Shown here: piece after piece, positions 54,562 to 63,349 of the stretch
Layout: every line of letters starts with the position of its first letter
How positions within the stretch are numbered: position 1 is the first letter of the stretch
Assembly (NCBI RefSeq): GCF_000742835.1
Contig: NZ_CP008941.1
Location: 1,383,001 to 1,447,000, forward strand
Source of the DNA: Candidatus Paracaedibacter acanthamoebae
Lineage (GTDB): Bacteria; Pseudomonadota; Alphaproteobacteria; Paracaedibacterales; Paracaedibacteraceae
Direction of reading: 5' to 3'
DNA length: 64,000 nucleotides
Position numbers and translations under genes: made by a program
The notes under the pieces: model-generated
What the model was told of the DNA's origin: nothing
The model's database searches: none
Seen by the model: the letters and a program-made list of their open reading frames with translations, nothing else

Positions 54562-56213
54562 GGCTCGTCATACATCCAGTTGCGAATAATTGTTACTGCT
54601 TCTTCAGGGTGCTTATCAATAATATCACCTATCTTCTTAAGCGAAGACGCTTTCAGGCGACCCTCAATATTTGATACATCGAGCATGTCATCCTCTTCTT
54701 GCTCATCAGACGACTGCAATAAATCCAAGTCATTCGGATCCATTCTTGAAAAGTCGGGCAGAGCTCCTTGTGGTCTACCGTTTGCATTGGCAAGTAAGGC
54801 TGCAATCTCAGTATCTTCATTAGCAACGCCACTACTTTCAATGACACGCAAGAGAACGGGCCGAACGATCATAATGAGAATTAGAACTCCCACAGCCGCC
54901 AATACCAGCAATTCGATAATTTTAGTGACATCCATCTGAGGCAAGAAATTATTTGAATCGTCAGGTTTTACATCTTCTAACTCTGTTTTTGCAAATTGCA
55001 TATTGATGACTTCGACCTTATCTCCTCGAGCCTCTTTAAACCCTATGGCGGTTTTAACTAATTTGGTAATCTGCTCAAGTTCTTGCGGCGTTCTCGGCAC
55101 ATAGGTTTGCTTACCATCCTTATCCTTGGTATATGTTCCATCCACCAAAACAGCAACAGAGAGGTTCTTAATCTGCCCTGCTTCCTTCTTATGAGTTTCA
55201 ATCGTACGAGAAATCTCATAATTAATATTCTCATCTGCTCTTTTATTTTTGCTGCCGTTTTGGCCTGCATTAGCATTCTCTGCCGCTGGCAAAGCATTCG
55301 CCACGGTCACAGTTCCATCATTTGAGGTCGAAGAGGAATCTTCTTTACTATTAGCGGTTGACCGAGCCACCTGTCCTTCGGGATCATACTTTTCTGAGTT
55401 AACAGTGACTTGATCAAAGTCAATGTCTGCGGAAATTTCAGTTCGGACCTTACCGGCCCCTAAAGTTTGTTCTAATAAATTCTCAATTTGCTTTCCCGTG
55501 ATAGTTTCATACGAGCGCTTGGCTTCTTGCTGAGTTGTCATATTTTGAACAGATCCTTCTCCTTCATTTCCTTTTGCCAACAGCGTTCCACGATCATCAA
55601 TAATCGAAATACGCTCAGTGGGCAGGCTTGGCACTGCTGAGGCGACTAAATACTGAATGGATTTAACCTGTTGCTCATTGAGACGCATAATACCTTTCAT
55701 TTTCAACATAATGGAGGCGGATGGGTCAACTTTATCCCGCGAGAATAACTCCCTTTTCGGAACAACCAAATGAACGCGAGCCGCTGCTACACCATTAATA
55801 GTTTTGATAGATTTAGTTAATTCCCCTTCCAAAGCTCGCAGCTTATTGATATCGATTAAGCTACCTGACGTGCTTAAAACATCGCCGCGATCAAAAATTT
55901 CATAACCGATAACGCCTGCTGATAATATTCCTTCTTGGGCAACATCCATTCTAAGGCGGGCAATTTTTTCTGCTGGCGCGTAAATAGTTGATCCATCAGG
56001 ACTAAGATTAACCGGGACCCCCATTGCTTCTAATTTTTGTACAATGCGGGCTCCCTCAGCTGGTTCCACTTGAGAATATAGAACAGCCATTCCGCCGGTC
56101 GAGGTTTGGGACATTAAATAGATAAAGAATCCGATAACCCCCAGCATAACACTGCCGATGGCAGCCAATCTGATCGGGCCTAGGTTACGGAGTATTTGTA
56201 TAAATCCGTCCAA
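54537..56213 (-). CDS. fliF: Flagellar MS-ring protein FliF
   Basis: 558 residues. Membrane segments lie near residues 15-35 and 435-455, with the ring-building motifs between (YSQVEPAEGARIVQKLEAMG, RVHLVVPKRELFS). The C-terminal tail ends MYDEPWKQEKTT and contacts FliG. The start codon is TTG (56213) with AAAGG about 9 bases ahead; no better start is seen upstream. First gene of the flagellar operon. Confidence 0.95.
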   Translation of the reverse strand: MDGFIQILRNLGPIRLAAIGSVMLGVIGFFIYLMSQTSTGGMAVLYSQVEPAEGARIVQKLEAMGVPVNLSPDGSTIYAPAEKIARLRMDVAQEGILSAGVIGYEIFDRGDVLSTSGSLIDINKLRALEGELTKSIKTINGVAAARVHLVVPKRELFSRDKVDPSASIMLKMKGIMRLNEQQVKSIQYLVASAVPSLPTERISIIDDRGTLLAKGNEGEGSVQNMTTQQEAKRSYETITGKQIENLLEQTLGAGKVRTEISADIDFDQVTVNSEKYDPEGQVARSTANSKEDSSSTSNDGTVTVANALPAAENANAGQNGSKNKRADENINYEISRTIETHKKEAGQIKNLSVAVLVDGTYTKDKDGKQTYVPRTPQELEQITKLVKTAIGFKEARGDKVEVINMQFAKTELEDVKPDDSNNFLPQMDVTKIIELLVLAAVGVLILIMIVRPVLLRVIESSGVANEDTEIAALLANANGRPQGALPDFSRMDPNDLDLLQSSDEQEEDDMLDVSNIEGRLKASSLKKIGDIIDKHPEEAVTIIRNWMYDEPWKQEKTT

Positions 56214-56466
56214 TTTATCTGACCTTTATGTAAAATTATTTTCATATTACAAGCTCAGATTATGGTACTGGTCTTTAAAAAAGAGTTAATACTAGGAATT
56301 TTTTTCCTAGCCATAAAAAAATATAGGAAAATTTTGCGTGATTCCTTTTGCTCTCTTCCACAGACTTAAAACAAATAGAAGAGAAAAAGAAAAAGGTTTT
56401 AGCTTTTATTTTCTTAAGAAATTTAATTAACTTTAAAGGGAAATCAATACTTATGGAGGAAATCAG

Positions 56467-57021
56467 ATGCGTACAGATTCTATGACAGTATTTGAAAATA
56501 ATAATGTAATTATAGCAGCCTTTAAAAACCCCAAAGATGCTGAATCTAATTACCAAAGGTTAATAGATGCAGGGTATGAACAAGAGGCCATAAGTATAAT
56601 AATGTCTGAGGATATTCATAATGAATACTTTTCTGACAAGGAAAATGTAACCCCCCAGACCATTGGCAATCAATCCTTAGAAGGACTAGGAATCGGTGCT
56701 GCCACGGGTGGTATTGTAGGCGGCATCGCAGCAGCCATTGCTGCTATGGGAACAGTCCTATCCTTGCCAGCGCTTGGATTGACAATCAGTGGACCATTAG
56801 TAGCGGCCTTAGCAGGAGTTGGAGCTGGCGCCACAACAGGTGGTTTAGTAGGGGCTTTAGTAGGATTAGGCTTAGCAGATGAAAAAGCCCAAACCTTAAA
56901 AGAAATGGTAGAGAACGGCTCTATTGTTCTGATTGTTAAAATAGATAATGATGAGGACCGAAATTTAATCCTCAATAATTTAGATGCACCTAACCTTACT
57001 CATGAACAATTGATGGCCTAA
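56467..57021 (+). CDS. Glycine-zipper membrane-associated stress protein-like
   Basis: 184 residues, GGAGG ahead of the ATG. The N-terminal 55 residues (VIIAAFKNPKDAESNYQRLI) resemble the general stress protein 17M-like/DUF1269 fold. The middle (about 75-140) is a glycine/alanine-rich hydrophobic zipper (GIGAATGGIVGGIAAAIAAM), followed by a short alpha/beta tail (GSIVLIVKIDND). Such proteins often insert into membranes. Divergent from fliF, with about 250 bp between them. Confidence 0.7.
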   Translation: MRTDSMTVFENNNVIIAAFKNPKDAESNYQRLIDAGYEQEAISIIMSEDIHNEYFSDKENVTPQTIGNQSLEGLGIGAATGGIVGGIAAAIAAMGTVLSLPALGLTISGPLVAALAGVGAGATTGGLVGALVGLGLADEKAQTLKEMVENGSIVLIVKIDNDEDRNLILNNLDAPNLTHEQLMA

Positions 57022-57051
57022 GTTAAGATATTAGATAACAAAGACCCCTCT

Positions 57052-57338
57052 CCCCGGGCTTGACCCGGGGTCTCGAGATCATAAGGGCACACGCTTACCA
57101 TCTCAAGATCCCGGCTCTTCGGCCGGGAATAGAAAGAAAGGTGAGTATGGCCGGGAAGAGGAAGAAAGGTGAGTATGGCCGGGAAGAGGAAGAAAGGTGA
57201 GTATGGCCGGGAATAGAAAGAAAGGTGAGTGCAGGCGAGAAAGGGAAGTTTTTTCCGGGCAACCGAAGGGCGACCCGGAATCTCGCTATCATAAAAGCAA
57301 TCGCCTGTCAGCTCGAGTTCCCGGCTCTACGGCCGGGA
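57052..57338. repeat. REP-like region with an embedded 28-bp tandem repeat
   Basis: Palindromes of the array type flank the region (CCCCGGGCTTGACCCGGGG at the left, CCGGCTCTACGGCCGGG at the right). Inside, at about 57120-57235, GGCCGGGAAGAGGAAGAAAG with GTGAGTAT repeats about four times at 28 bp. No gene between 57022 and 57411. Confidence 0.85.
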
Positions 57339-57411
57339 AGAGAGTGAAAAATCCATAAATCATAGGGGCACTCTAAAGATGAGATAGCCTTACAAGCACT
57401 CAGGAAAAAGA

Positions 57412-58368
57412 TCAATTCAAGCCACGAGACCCCATAGCTAAGAATTTATCATACCGATGACGTAGGAGGGCCTCGCCATCCATATTAGAAAATGTATTAA
57501 TATAGTGTTCGATTTCCCGGGCAACTGTATTGACCACGGTTTCAGGAGATCGATGGGCACCCCCAACCGGTTCAGGCAAAATTTTATCAGTTATCCCTAA
57601 CCCATACAAATCCTGAGCCGTTAGTTTTTGGGCTTCTGCTGCCTCAGCCGCTTTTGTCGCACTCCGCCATAAAATGGAAGCGCATCCTTCGGGAGAAATT
57701 ACGGAATAGATTGAATGTTCAAGCATTAAAACAGCATTGGCCGCCGCAAGGGCAATCGCCCCGCCTGATCCCCCTTCCCCAATAACAATACTAATGAGAG
57801 GAACTTTGACACGCAGGCATGTTTCAATACTTCTAGCAATGGCTTCAGCTTGACCGCGTTCTTCTGCATCAATTCCTGGATAAGCCCCCGCCGTATCCAC
57901 AAACGTGACGATGGGCAAAGCAAATCGATCGGCCATTTCCATCAAGCGAATGGCTTTACGGTATCCTTCAGGTTTAGCCATGCCGAAATTGTGCTTAACA
58001 CGGCTTTCAAGATCGTTTCCTTTTTGCTGACCAATAACCATAACAGACTTGGACCCAATTTTACCCAGGCCACCAATGATAGCTTGATCATCAGCAAAAC
58101 ACCGATCCCCGGCGAGGGGTAAGAAATCCTTAATGATGCTATTTAAATAGGCAAAAAATTGCGGACGATCAGGATGACGGGCTACTTGAACTTTTTGCCA
58201 CGGAGTTAGGTTCGAATAAATTTGCCGCAACATCCGATCGACTTTGGACTGCAAGCGAGAAATCTCTTCCACAATATTTAAGTCACCTTGGGATGATAAA
58301 TGGCGCAATTCTTCTATTTTGCCTTCCATCTCAGCAACAGGCTTTTCAAAGTTCAAGAAAACGGCCAT
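57412..58368 (-). CDS. accA: Acetyl-CoA carboxylase, carboxyltransferase alpha subunit
   Basis: 318 residues. AccA with AccD transfers the carboxyl group from biotin to acetyl-CoA, giving malonyl-CoA for fatty acid synthesis. Signatures: N-terminal [56 protein letters not shown], and [13 protein letters not shown] (oxyanion/CoA site), [11 protein letters not shown]. Start ATG 58368. It lies 51 bp after xerD. Confidence 0.97.
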   Translation of the reverse strand: MAVFLNFEKPVAEMEGKIEELRHLSSQGDLNIVEEISRLQSKVDRMLRQIYSNLTPWQKVQVARHPDRPQFFAYLNSIIKDFLPLAGDRCFADDQAIIGGLGKIGSKSVMVIGQQKGNDLESRVKHNFGMAKPEGYRKAIRLMEMADRFALPIVTFVDTAGAYPGIDAEERGQAEAIARSIETCLRVKVPLISIVIGEGGSGGAIALAAANAVLMLEHSIYSVISPEGCASILWRSATKAAEAAEAQKLTAQDLYGLGITDKILPEPVGGAHRSPETVVNTVAREIEHYINTFSNMDGEALLRHRYDKFLAMGSRGLN

Positions 58369-58419
58369 TGTTATTTATCCTTATTTTTCCGTGACAATCG
58401 ATATAACTGTTGTTGTAAC

Positions 58420-59376
58420 CTATTTTTGCTTTTTTGCCAATGGGTGATGTGTATTGACCAACTTAATAATGTGCTCGGCTGCCACATGCGTATAAACTTG
58501 GGTCGTTGAAATATCCACATGACCCAATAGCTTTTGAATGGACATCAGATCAGCCCCTCCTTGCAATAAATGGGTAGCAAAGGCATGCCGCAACACATGA
58601 GGAGAGATAACATCCGGGTTCAGCCCTGCTTTCATAGCCAATCCTTTAATCAACTGGAAAAATCTAATTCGCGTTAGGTATCCCTCTTTTCCATTGGAAG
58701 GGAACAACCACGGACTGGTCTTCTGGCTGGCTGGAATAAATTCATCTCTCACCCTTAAATAATCCTCTAAAGCGTCGATGGCTGGCTGCCCTAAAGGCAC
58801 TAAACGTTCTCGCCCCCCCTTCCCCTTGATATGAATCATTTGAGTCCGCCGCAAGAGCTGAGGGTCTTTAGGCAAAACTGACAAGGGTAAACTCACCAAT
58901 TCTGTCACACGCATCCCGCTGGAATACATAATCTCGAGCATTGCCAGCAATCTTGCCCCACACGAATCTCTTTGTTCATTGGCGGTGGTTAGCAGCAAAT
59001 CAACATCGGCAATAGACATCGTTTTAGGCAGTGGCCTGCCTAGACGTGGAGATTCCACCGTCTGAGTGGGATCATGATTCATGACTGCCTCACTGAATAA
59101 AAAGCGAAAATATTTTCTAAGACATGACAATCGGCGCGCTTGAGTTGCAACCGAACTCTCTCTTTCGACCAAGCCACTTAAATAGTCTAGAATGTCATCT
59201 GTTATGATTTGATCAATGGGTTTTTGAATAAATCTATAAAAATCCTGTAAATCACGGTCATACGCCATAAGCGTATTTTTAGCGCACGCTTGTTCTGCAG
59301 CCAACATTTCGAGAAAGAGTTCAATTAAATGCCGATCATTTTGGTCGGTGATGTCGACTTTCTGCAATTTGGTCAT
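58420..59376 (-). CDS. xerD: Tyrosine recombinase XerD
   Basis: 318 residues. N-terminal SAM-like core-binding domain (1-110), then the catalytic domain with Arg in SSGMRVTELVSL, Lys in HIKGKGGRERLV, HVLRHAFATHLLQGGADL (His-x2-Arg), GHVDISTTQ and the nucleophile Tyr in VYTHV. XerD with XerC resolves chromosome dimers at dif. Its start overlaps the fliJ-like gene by 41 bp. Confidence 0.93.
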   Translation of the reverse strand: MTKLQKVDITDQNDRHLIELFLEMLAAEQACAKNTLMAYDRDLQDFYRFIQKPIDQIITDDILDYLSGLVERESSVATQARRLSCLRKYFRFLFSEAVMNHDPTQTVESPRLGRPLPKTMSIADVDLLLTTANEQRDSCGARLLAMLEIMYSSGMRVTELVSLPLSVLPKDPQLLRRTQMIHIKGKGGRERLVPLGQPAIDALEDYLRVRDEFIPASQKTSPWLFPSNGKEGYLTRIRFFQLIKGLAMKAGLNPDVISPHVLRHAFATHLLQGGADLMSIQKLLGHVDISTTQVYTHVAAEHIIKLVNTHHPLAKKQK

Positions 59377-59761
59377 AGAATAATTGTTCTTGCTGTTTTT
59401 GTTTTTTAGATTCTTGCATAATTTCCTTATTCTTGACGAGCTCCATTTTCTTACTTTCTTGGAAATGGTAGCGGACGTCTTCTAAACAGTCGCTAATTTG
59501 TAAATCTAATTCTTTAATTTCATGCTGTAATCTATCTAAACTTAATCGCATGTAAGCACCAAATGCAGGCATGGTGAAGGATTCCACTGGATATTGAGCC
59601 GCCACAGCACTTTCCAACCTCTCATTTTCTCTTAATTTTGCAATTTTTTCATCAAGGCTATCCCGACGGTTTTGGAGTTCCGACAACTTGAGACGCAATT
59701 GATCCAAGTCCATATCCACAAGTCGTCCCAGAATCTCAAATGACCGAATACGCTTTGGCAT
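59336..59761 (-). CDS. fliJ: FliJ-like flagellar export chaperone
   Basis: 141 residues, almost wholly coiled coil (LDQLRLKLSELQNRRDSLDE, RLQHEIKELDLQISDCLEDV), the fold of FliJ, which couples the export ATPase to FlhA. The call rests on length, coiled coil and position 88 bp downstream of fliI; sequence identity to FliJ is low by eye. It overlaps xerD. Confidence 0.7.
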   Translation of the reverse strand: MPKRIRSFEILGRLVDMDLDQLRLKLSELQNRRDSLDEKIAKLRENERLESAVAAQYPVESFTMPAFGAYMRLSLDRLQHEIKELDLQISDCLEDVRYHFQESKKMELVKNKEIMQESKKQKQQEQLFYDQIAESRHHRPK

Positions 59762-59849
59762 AATTGGCTCCCCTACAATGAAAATAAAATCTTACTGACT
59801 AAGAAATACTATGGAAAAAAGCTACAAGCATCCTACCAAAAGACGGTCG

Positions 59850-61160
59850 TTAAGTAATTATTTCTCGCAACTGAGAAAAACTTTGATCTAAATCAAAGGA
59901 CTCCTTATGATGTTGCCCCAAGAAGGCCATCAATTTGGGGTTCATTGTAATCGCTTCATCCACTTGCGCATTACTGCCATGGCGATAGGCCCCTAAGCGA
60001 ATCATGTCGGCCATGTCTTCATAAATGGATAAATATTGGCGGGCTTGAATAACCATACTTTGCTCTTCCGGCGAATGGCAAGCTGGTACCATTCGCGAAA
60101 GGCTTTTCAATATATTAATCGCCGGGTAATGACCGCGCTCAGCAATCGCCCGTTCCAAAACAATGTGTCCATCGAGAATACCGCGCACGGCATCGGCGAT
60201 CGGTTCATTATGATCATCCCCATCAACCAAGACCGTAAAAAATGCTGTGATATCGCCTTGGTTGATACCCGGCCCCGCCCGTTCCAGCACACGCGCTAAT
60301 TCCACAAACACGCTGGGTGTGTATCCCTTGGTTGTCGGTGGTTCGCCCGTCGAGAGACCTATTTCACGCTGCGCCATAGCTAAGCGTGTCACACTATCCA
60401 TTAAGCACAGAACAGATAAGCCTTGATTACGATAATATTCTGCAACCGCCATGGTTGTATAGGCGGCACGTCGACGCATGAGAGGTGACTCATCAGAGGT
60501 AGCCACAATCATCACACTCTTTTTAAGTCCTTCTTCACCCAGCGTATCTTCAATAAATTCCCGAACTTCCCGGCCCCGCTCCCCGATTAAACCGATCACA
60601 CACACATCACATTGGGTATAACGAGCCAGCATTGATAAAAGCATGGATTTCCCCACGCCTGATCCAGCAAAGACCCCAAGCCGCTGTCCTCGACATACCG
60701 TCAAAAAGGTATTAACGGCCTTTAAACCTACCCCAATTCGTTCTGACACTTTATGACGTTGATGAGCCGACGGAGGCTGTGCTCGGACAAGAACATCTTC
60801 ATTTCCCTGTGGCAACAACCCTAATCCATCAACAGGTTCACCTAAACCATTTAGAACACGTCCTAACCATCCCTCACAGGGATTGAGGACTGAATCCTGA
60901 AGCTCGAAATCAACCCTTGTGCCGGGATGAATGCCATCCAAAGCCCCATAAGGCATAACGAGAACAAGGTCATCCTCGAAACCAACAATTTCTCCCAGCA
61001 TCTCCCCGTCCAGAAGCTGAATCCGACACTGCACCCCGACACTAACATGCGTATTATTACCAGCCACCCGAATCAGCAATCCTTGAATCGAACGAACAAC
61101 GCCATAAAGAATAATTGTGGGAACTTTTTCGATTAATTTAGAAACTGTTAACAACGACAT
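59850..61160 (-). CDS. fliI: Flagellum-specific ATPase FliI
   Basis: 436 residues from ATG 61160; a GTG at 61190 is also in frame and neither has a strong ribosome-binding site. Walker A is FAGSGVGKSMLLSML (near 160), Walker B VLCLMDSVTRLAMAQREIGL, and the type III ATPase signature GEPPTTKGYTPSVF. It powers unfolding of export substrates. Divergent from ctrA, with a CtrA box between them. Confidence 0.96.
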   Translation of the reverse strand: MSLLTVSKLIEKVPTIILYGVVRSIQGLLIRVAGNNTHVSVGVQCRIQLLDGEMLGEIVGFEDDLVLVMPYGALDGIHPGTRVDFELQDSVLNPCEGWLGRVLNGLGEPVDGLGLLPQGNEDVLVRAQPPSAHQRHKVSERIGVGLKAVNTFLTVCRGQRLGVFAGSGVGKSMLLSMLARYTQCDVCVIGLIGERGREVREFIEDTLGEEGLKKSVMIVATSDESPLMRRRAAYTTMAVAEYYRNQGLSVLCLMDSVTRLAMAQREIGLSTGEPPTTKGYTPSVFVELARVLERAGPGINQGDITAFFTVLVDGDDHNEPIADAVRGILDGHIVLERAIAERGHYPAINILKSLSRMVPACHSPEEQSMVIQARQYLSIYEDMADMIRLGAYRHGSNAQVDEAITMNPKLMAFLGQHHKESFDLDQSFSQLREIIT

Positions 61161-61226
61161 AAATAAATTCTTTCGAGCATAAACCCGCACATTAGCTCAA
61201 CTTTATCACAAAACGCAATGCCATAG

Positions 61227-61241
61227 TTAATAATTTATTAA
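61227..61241 (+). promoter_or_regulatory. CtrA-binding box between fliI and ctrA
   Basis: TTAA-TAATTTA-TTAA is a perfect TTAA-N7-TTAA box, 83 bp before the ctrA ATG. It could give CtrA autoregulation and control of fliI, both known in Caulobacter-type circuits. Confidence 0.75.
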
Positions 61242-61323
61242 AAATTTAGAAAAATCCGTTAGTTATTTAAAAATAGTTTGCTAAGCTTATACTAAGAGTT
61301 GTGTTTAGGGGGAAGAAAGCATT

Positions 61324-62109
61324 ATGAGAATTTTACTTATTGAAGATGATTCAGCGACATCAAAAACCCTTCAGGTTATGTTGAAAAATGAAGGTTTCGT
61401 GTGTGATACAACCGATCTAGGTGAAGATGGCCTAGAAATTGGTAAGCTTTACGAATATGACTTAATTATTCTTGACCTGATGTTGCCAGACATTGATGGG
61501 TACGAGGTTCTAAAACGTCTCCGCGCCTCCAACGTCAAAACACCAACCCTCATTCTATCGGGTCTAAAAGAGATCGAGGATAAAGTGCGAGCCCTTGGTT
61601 TTGGAGCAGATGACTATATCACAAAGCCGTTTAATAAGTCAGAGCTATTAGCCCGCATTCACGCCATTATCCGTAGATCCCATGGTCATTCTGATTCCAT
61701 TATCAGAACGGGGCGGATGAGCATCAACTTGCGTCAGCACACTGTTACCGTTGATGACAAAATCGTCCACCTAACGGGTAAAGAATACGCGATACTTGAG
61801 CTATTATCCTTACGCAAGGGAACAACTTTAACAAAAGAAATGTTCCTTAACCATTTATATGGCGGTATTGATGAGCCAGAACTCAAGATCATTGATGTGT
61901 TTATTTGCAAACTACGCCGTAAACTCACAGAAGCATTGGATGGCGTGGACTGCATAGCAACAGTCTGGGGCAGAGGATATGTTCTACAAGATCCTCAGCA
62001 AAAACAGTCCTCTGATGTTCGTCAAAGCAAGCCTATTACGGGATCAGAGATGCCCACAAAAGCCAAACAGGAATTAGATTCTAAATTGAGTGCAACCTCT
62101 TATAGGTAA
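61324..62109 (+). CDS. ctrA: Cell-cycle response regulator CtrA
   Basis: 261 residues. The receiver domain (1-120) has the acidic pair in LLIEDDSA, phosphoacceptor Asp in [17 protein letters not shown], and Lys in YITKPF. The OmpR-type winged helix (about 125-230) has [20 protein letters not shown] and a C-terminal GRGYVL hairpin. [20 protein letters not shown] and [15 protein letters not shown] are CtrA-typical. A 30-residue unconserved tail follows. It probably controls flagellar and division genes. Confidence 0.96.
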   Translation: MRILLIEDDSATSKTLQVMLKNEGFVCDTTDLGEDGLEIGKLYEYDLIILDLMLPDIDGYEVLKRLRASNVKTPTLILSGLKEIEDKVRALGFGADDYITKPFNKSELLARIHAIIRRSHGHSDSIIRTGRMSINLRQHTVTVDDKIVHLTGKEYAILELLSLRKGTTLTKEMFLNHLYGGIDEPELKIIDVFICKLRRKLTEALDGVDCIATVWGRGYVLQDPQQKQSSDVRQSKPITGSEMPTKAKQELDSKLSATSYR

Positions 62110-62178
62110 GGCTAATATAAGGTCTATTAACTTGGCCGACCTTTCTTTGCAAACCAGCAAAAATGCAAGACTATTGGG

Positions 62179-62203
62179 GGGTAAATCATTATAAGATTTA
62201 CCC
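62179..62203 (+). terminator. Hairpin after ctrA
   Basis: GGGTAAATC-ATTATAA-GATTTACCC, 9-bp stem, followed by TTCAACTTT. It lies between ctrA and the convergent secreted-protein gene. Confidence 0.6.
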
Positions 62204-62245
62204 TTCAACTTTAAATAGGAGGGTGATTTTCTTGTCTATTTAGCT

Positions 62246-62922
62246 TTATTCCATTGAAAATAATTCATCCATTCGTAACATTAGATTTTGATTATGAGCA
62301 TTTCTAAAATTTTCATATTCCTCAAGGTTGAATCTGAGTTGTGTTTCTTCGTCCTCTGAAAAGGAAATAAAATCTCGTGTTAGTTTTCTTAGCCCAAAAG
62401 GAACTTTCTTTACGATTTTAAATCCCATAGCATCCACAGCAGCAGATTTTCCAACGTCTAACCATGACGCATTAGAATCACAAGTTAGCTCCGCAGCTTC
62501 AGTAAAGGGGATGACCTCTTTCGTTATATCCCATAAGAGTTTAATGAAATCTGAGAAAGGATTAGCGACGGGATTCAGCTTTATCATTCCAATTTTGCCC
62601 GCAAAACCCTCTCCAATGCCCATCTGCGTCCCTGAAAGATTCAGATAATTAAGATTACCAGCTAAACCAATAACTTTCCCATCCACAAAAAAATATTGGG
62701 GTGAATGAAACTGGCTGGATGCGGTAAAGGAACTTTGCCCTCCCCCTGATGGACCATTCAGGCCGCCTCCAACACTAGCCTGTGTGGTTGTGCGGCTAAT
62801 CCAACTCGACAGGGGAAGGGCAGCGGATTGACGCCTCAGATATTGGTTAATCCTATACTTATCATTTATAAAATCTATATTTAAGACGGATGTTGAAAAA
62901 AACAGTATGGGAAAAAGTTCAT
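62246..62922 (-). pseudogene. Secreted protein, third gene of cassette 3, apparent frameshift near its start
   Basis: The frame is open from 62929 to TAA near 62246 but has no usable start before a GTG at 62686. An ATG at 62922, with AGGAAAG ahead and 7 bp after the XRE stop, is one base out of frame. Adding one base in the A5 run at 62912-62916 joins it and gives a hydrophobic leader (MNFFPILFFSTSVLN) and a 225-residue protein. The middle is Gly/Ser-rich (GGGLNGPSGGGQSSF), then a helical C-terminal part. No family recognised. Confidence 0.6.
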
Positions 62923-62929
62923 GGCTTTC

Positions 62930-63286
62930 CTATTTTTTTATGATTTCGACGCTGGCAACGATCCCTCTCACCTCTTCAACCTTAAGTCGAATTTCCTCCC
63001 CCTTCAAATTTTGGCAAGACAGCCAAATGCTTTGTTCCTCCTCCGTTAGAGAGATTTCATTAAGCCCTTCGAAAAAGAAATTTGGTGTTACGCCCAGAAT
63101 CTGACATAAATCATAGAGGCGACCGGGCAATATTTTAGCTAGGCCAGTTTCATATTTAGACAGCAGTTGCGGGGTCACTTTCATCAATTTAGCTAAATCC
63201 CGCTGAGTCAGTTTTAACTCTTCGCGGCGTTTCTTTAATTGCAGGCCCATATGAACCTCTATGGGTACTGTTTTAGATTGAGGCAT
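62930..63286 (-). CDS. XRE-family transcriptional regulator, cassette 3
   Basis: 118 residues, the same length as copy 1. HTH_3 region (LKLTQRDLAKLMKVTPQLLS), shared LCQILGVTPNFFFEGLNEIS, and a C-terminal domain with NLKGEEIRLKVEEVRGIV matching NLKGQKVHIKL of copy 1. It lies 63 bp after P227 copy 3 and 7 bp before the next start codon. Confidence 0.88.
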   Translation of the reverse strand: MPQSKTVPIEVHMGLQLKKRREELKLTQRDLAKLMKVTPQLLSKYETGLAKILPGRLYDLCQILGVTPNFFFEGLNEISLTEEEQSIWLSCQNLKGEEIRLKVEEVRGIVASVEIIKK

Positions 63287-63349
63287 GTGACGAATTCCTT
63301 TTCGCGTTCTTAATACATAAAATTTGATGGAAGAAAATGAATTAGATTT

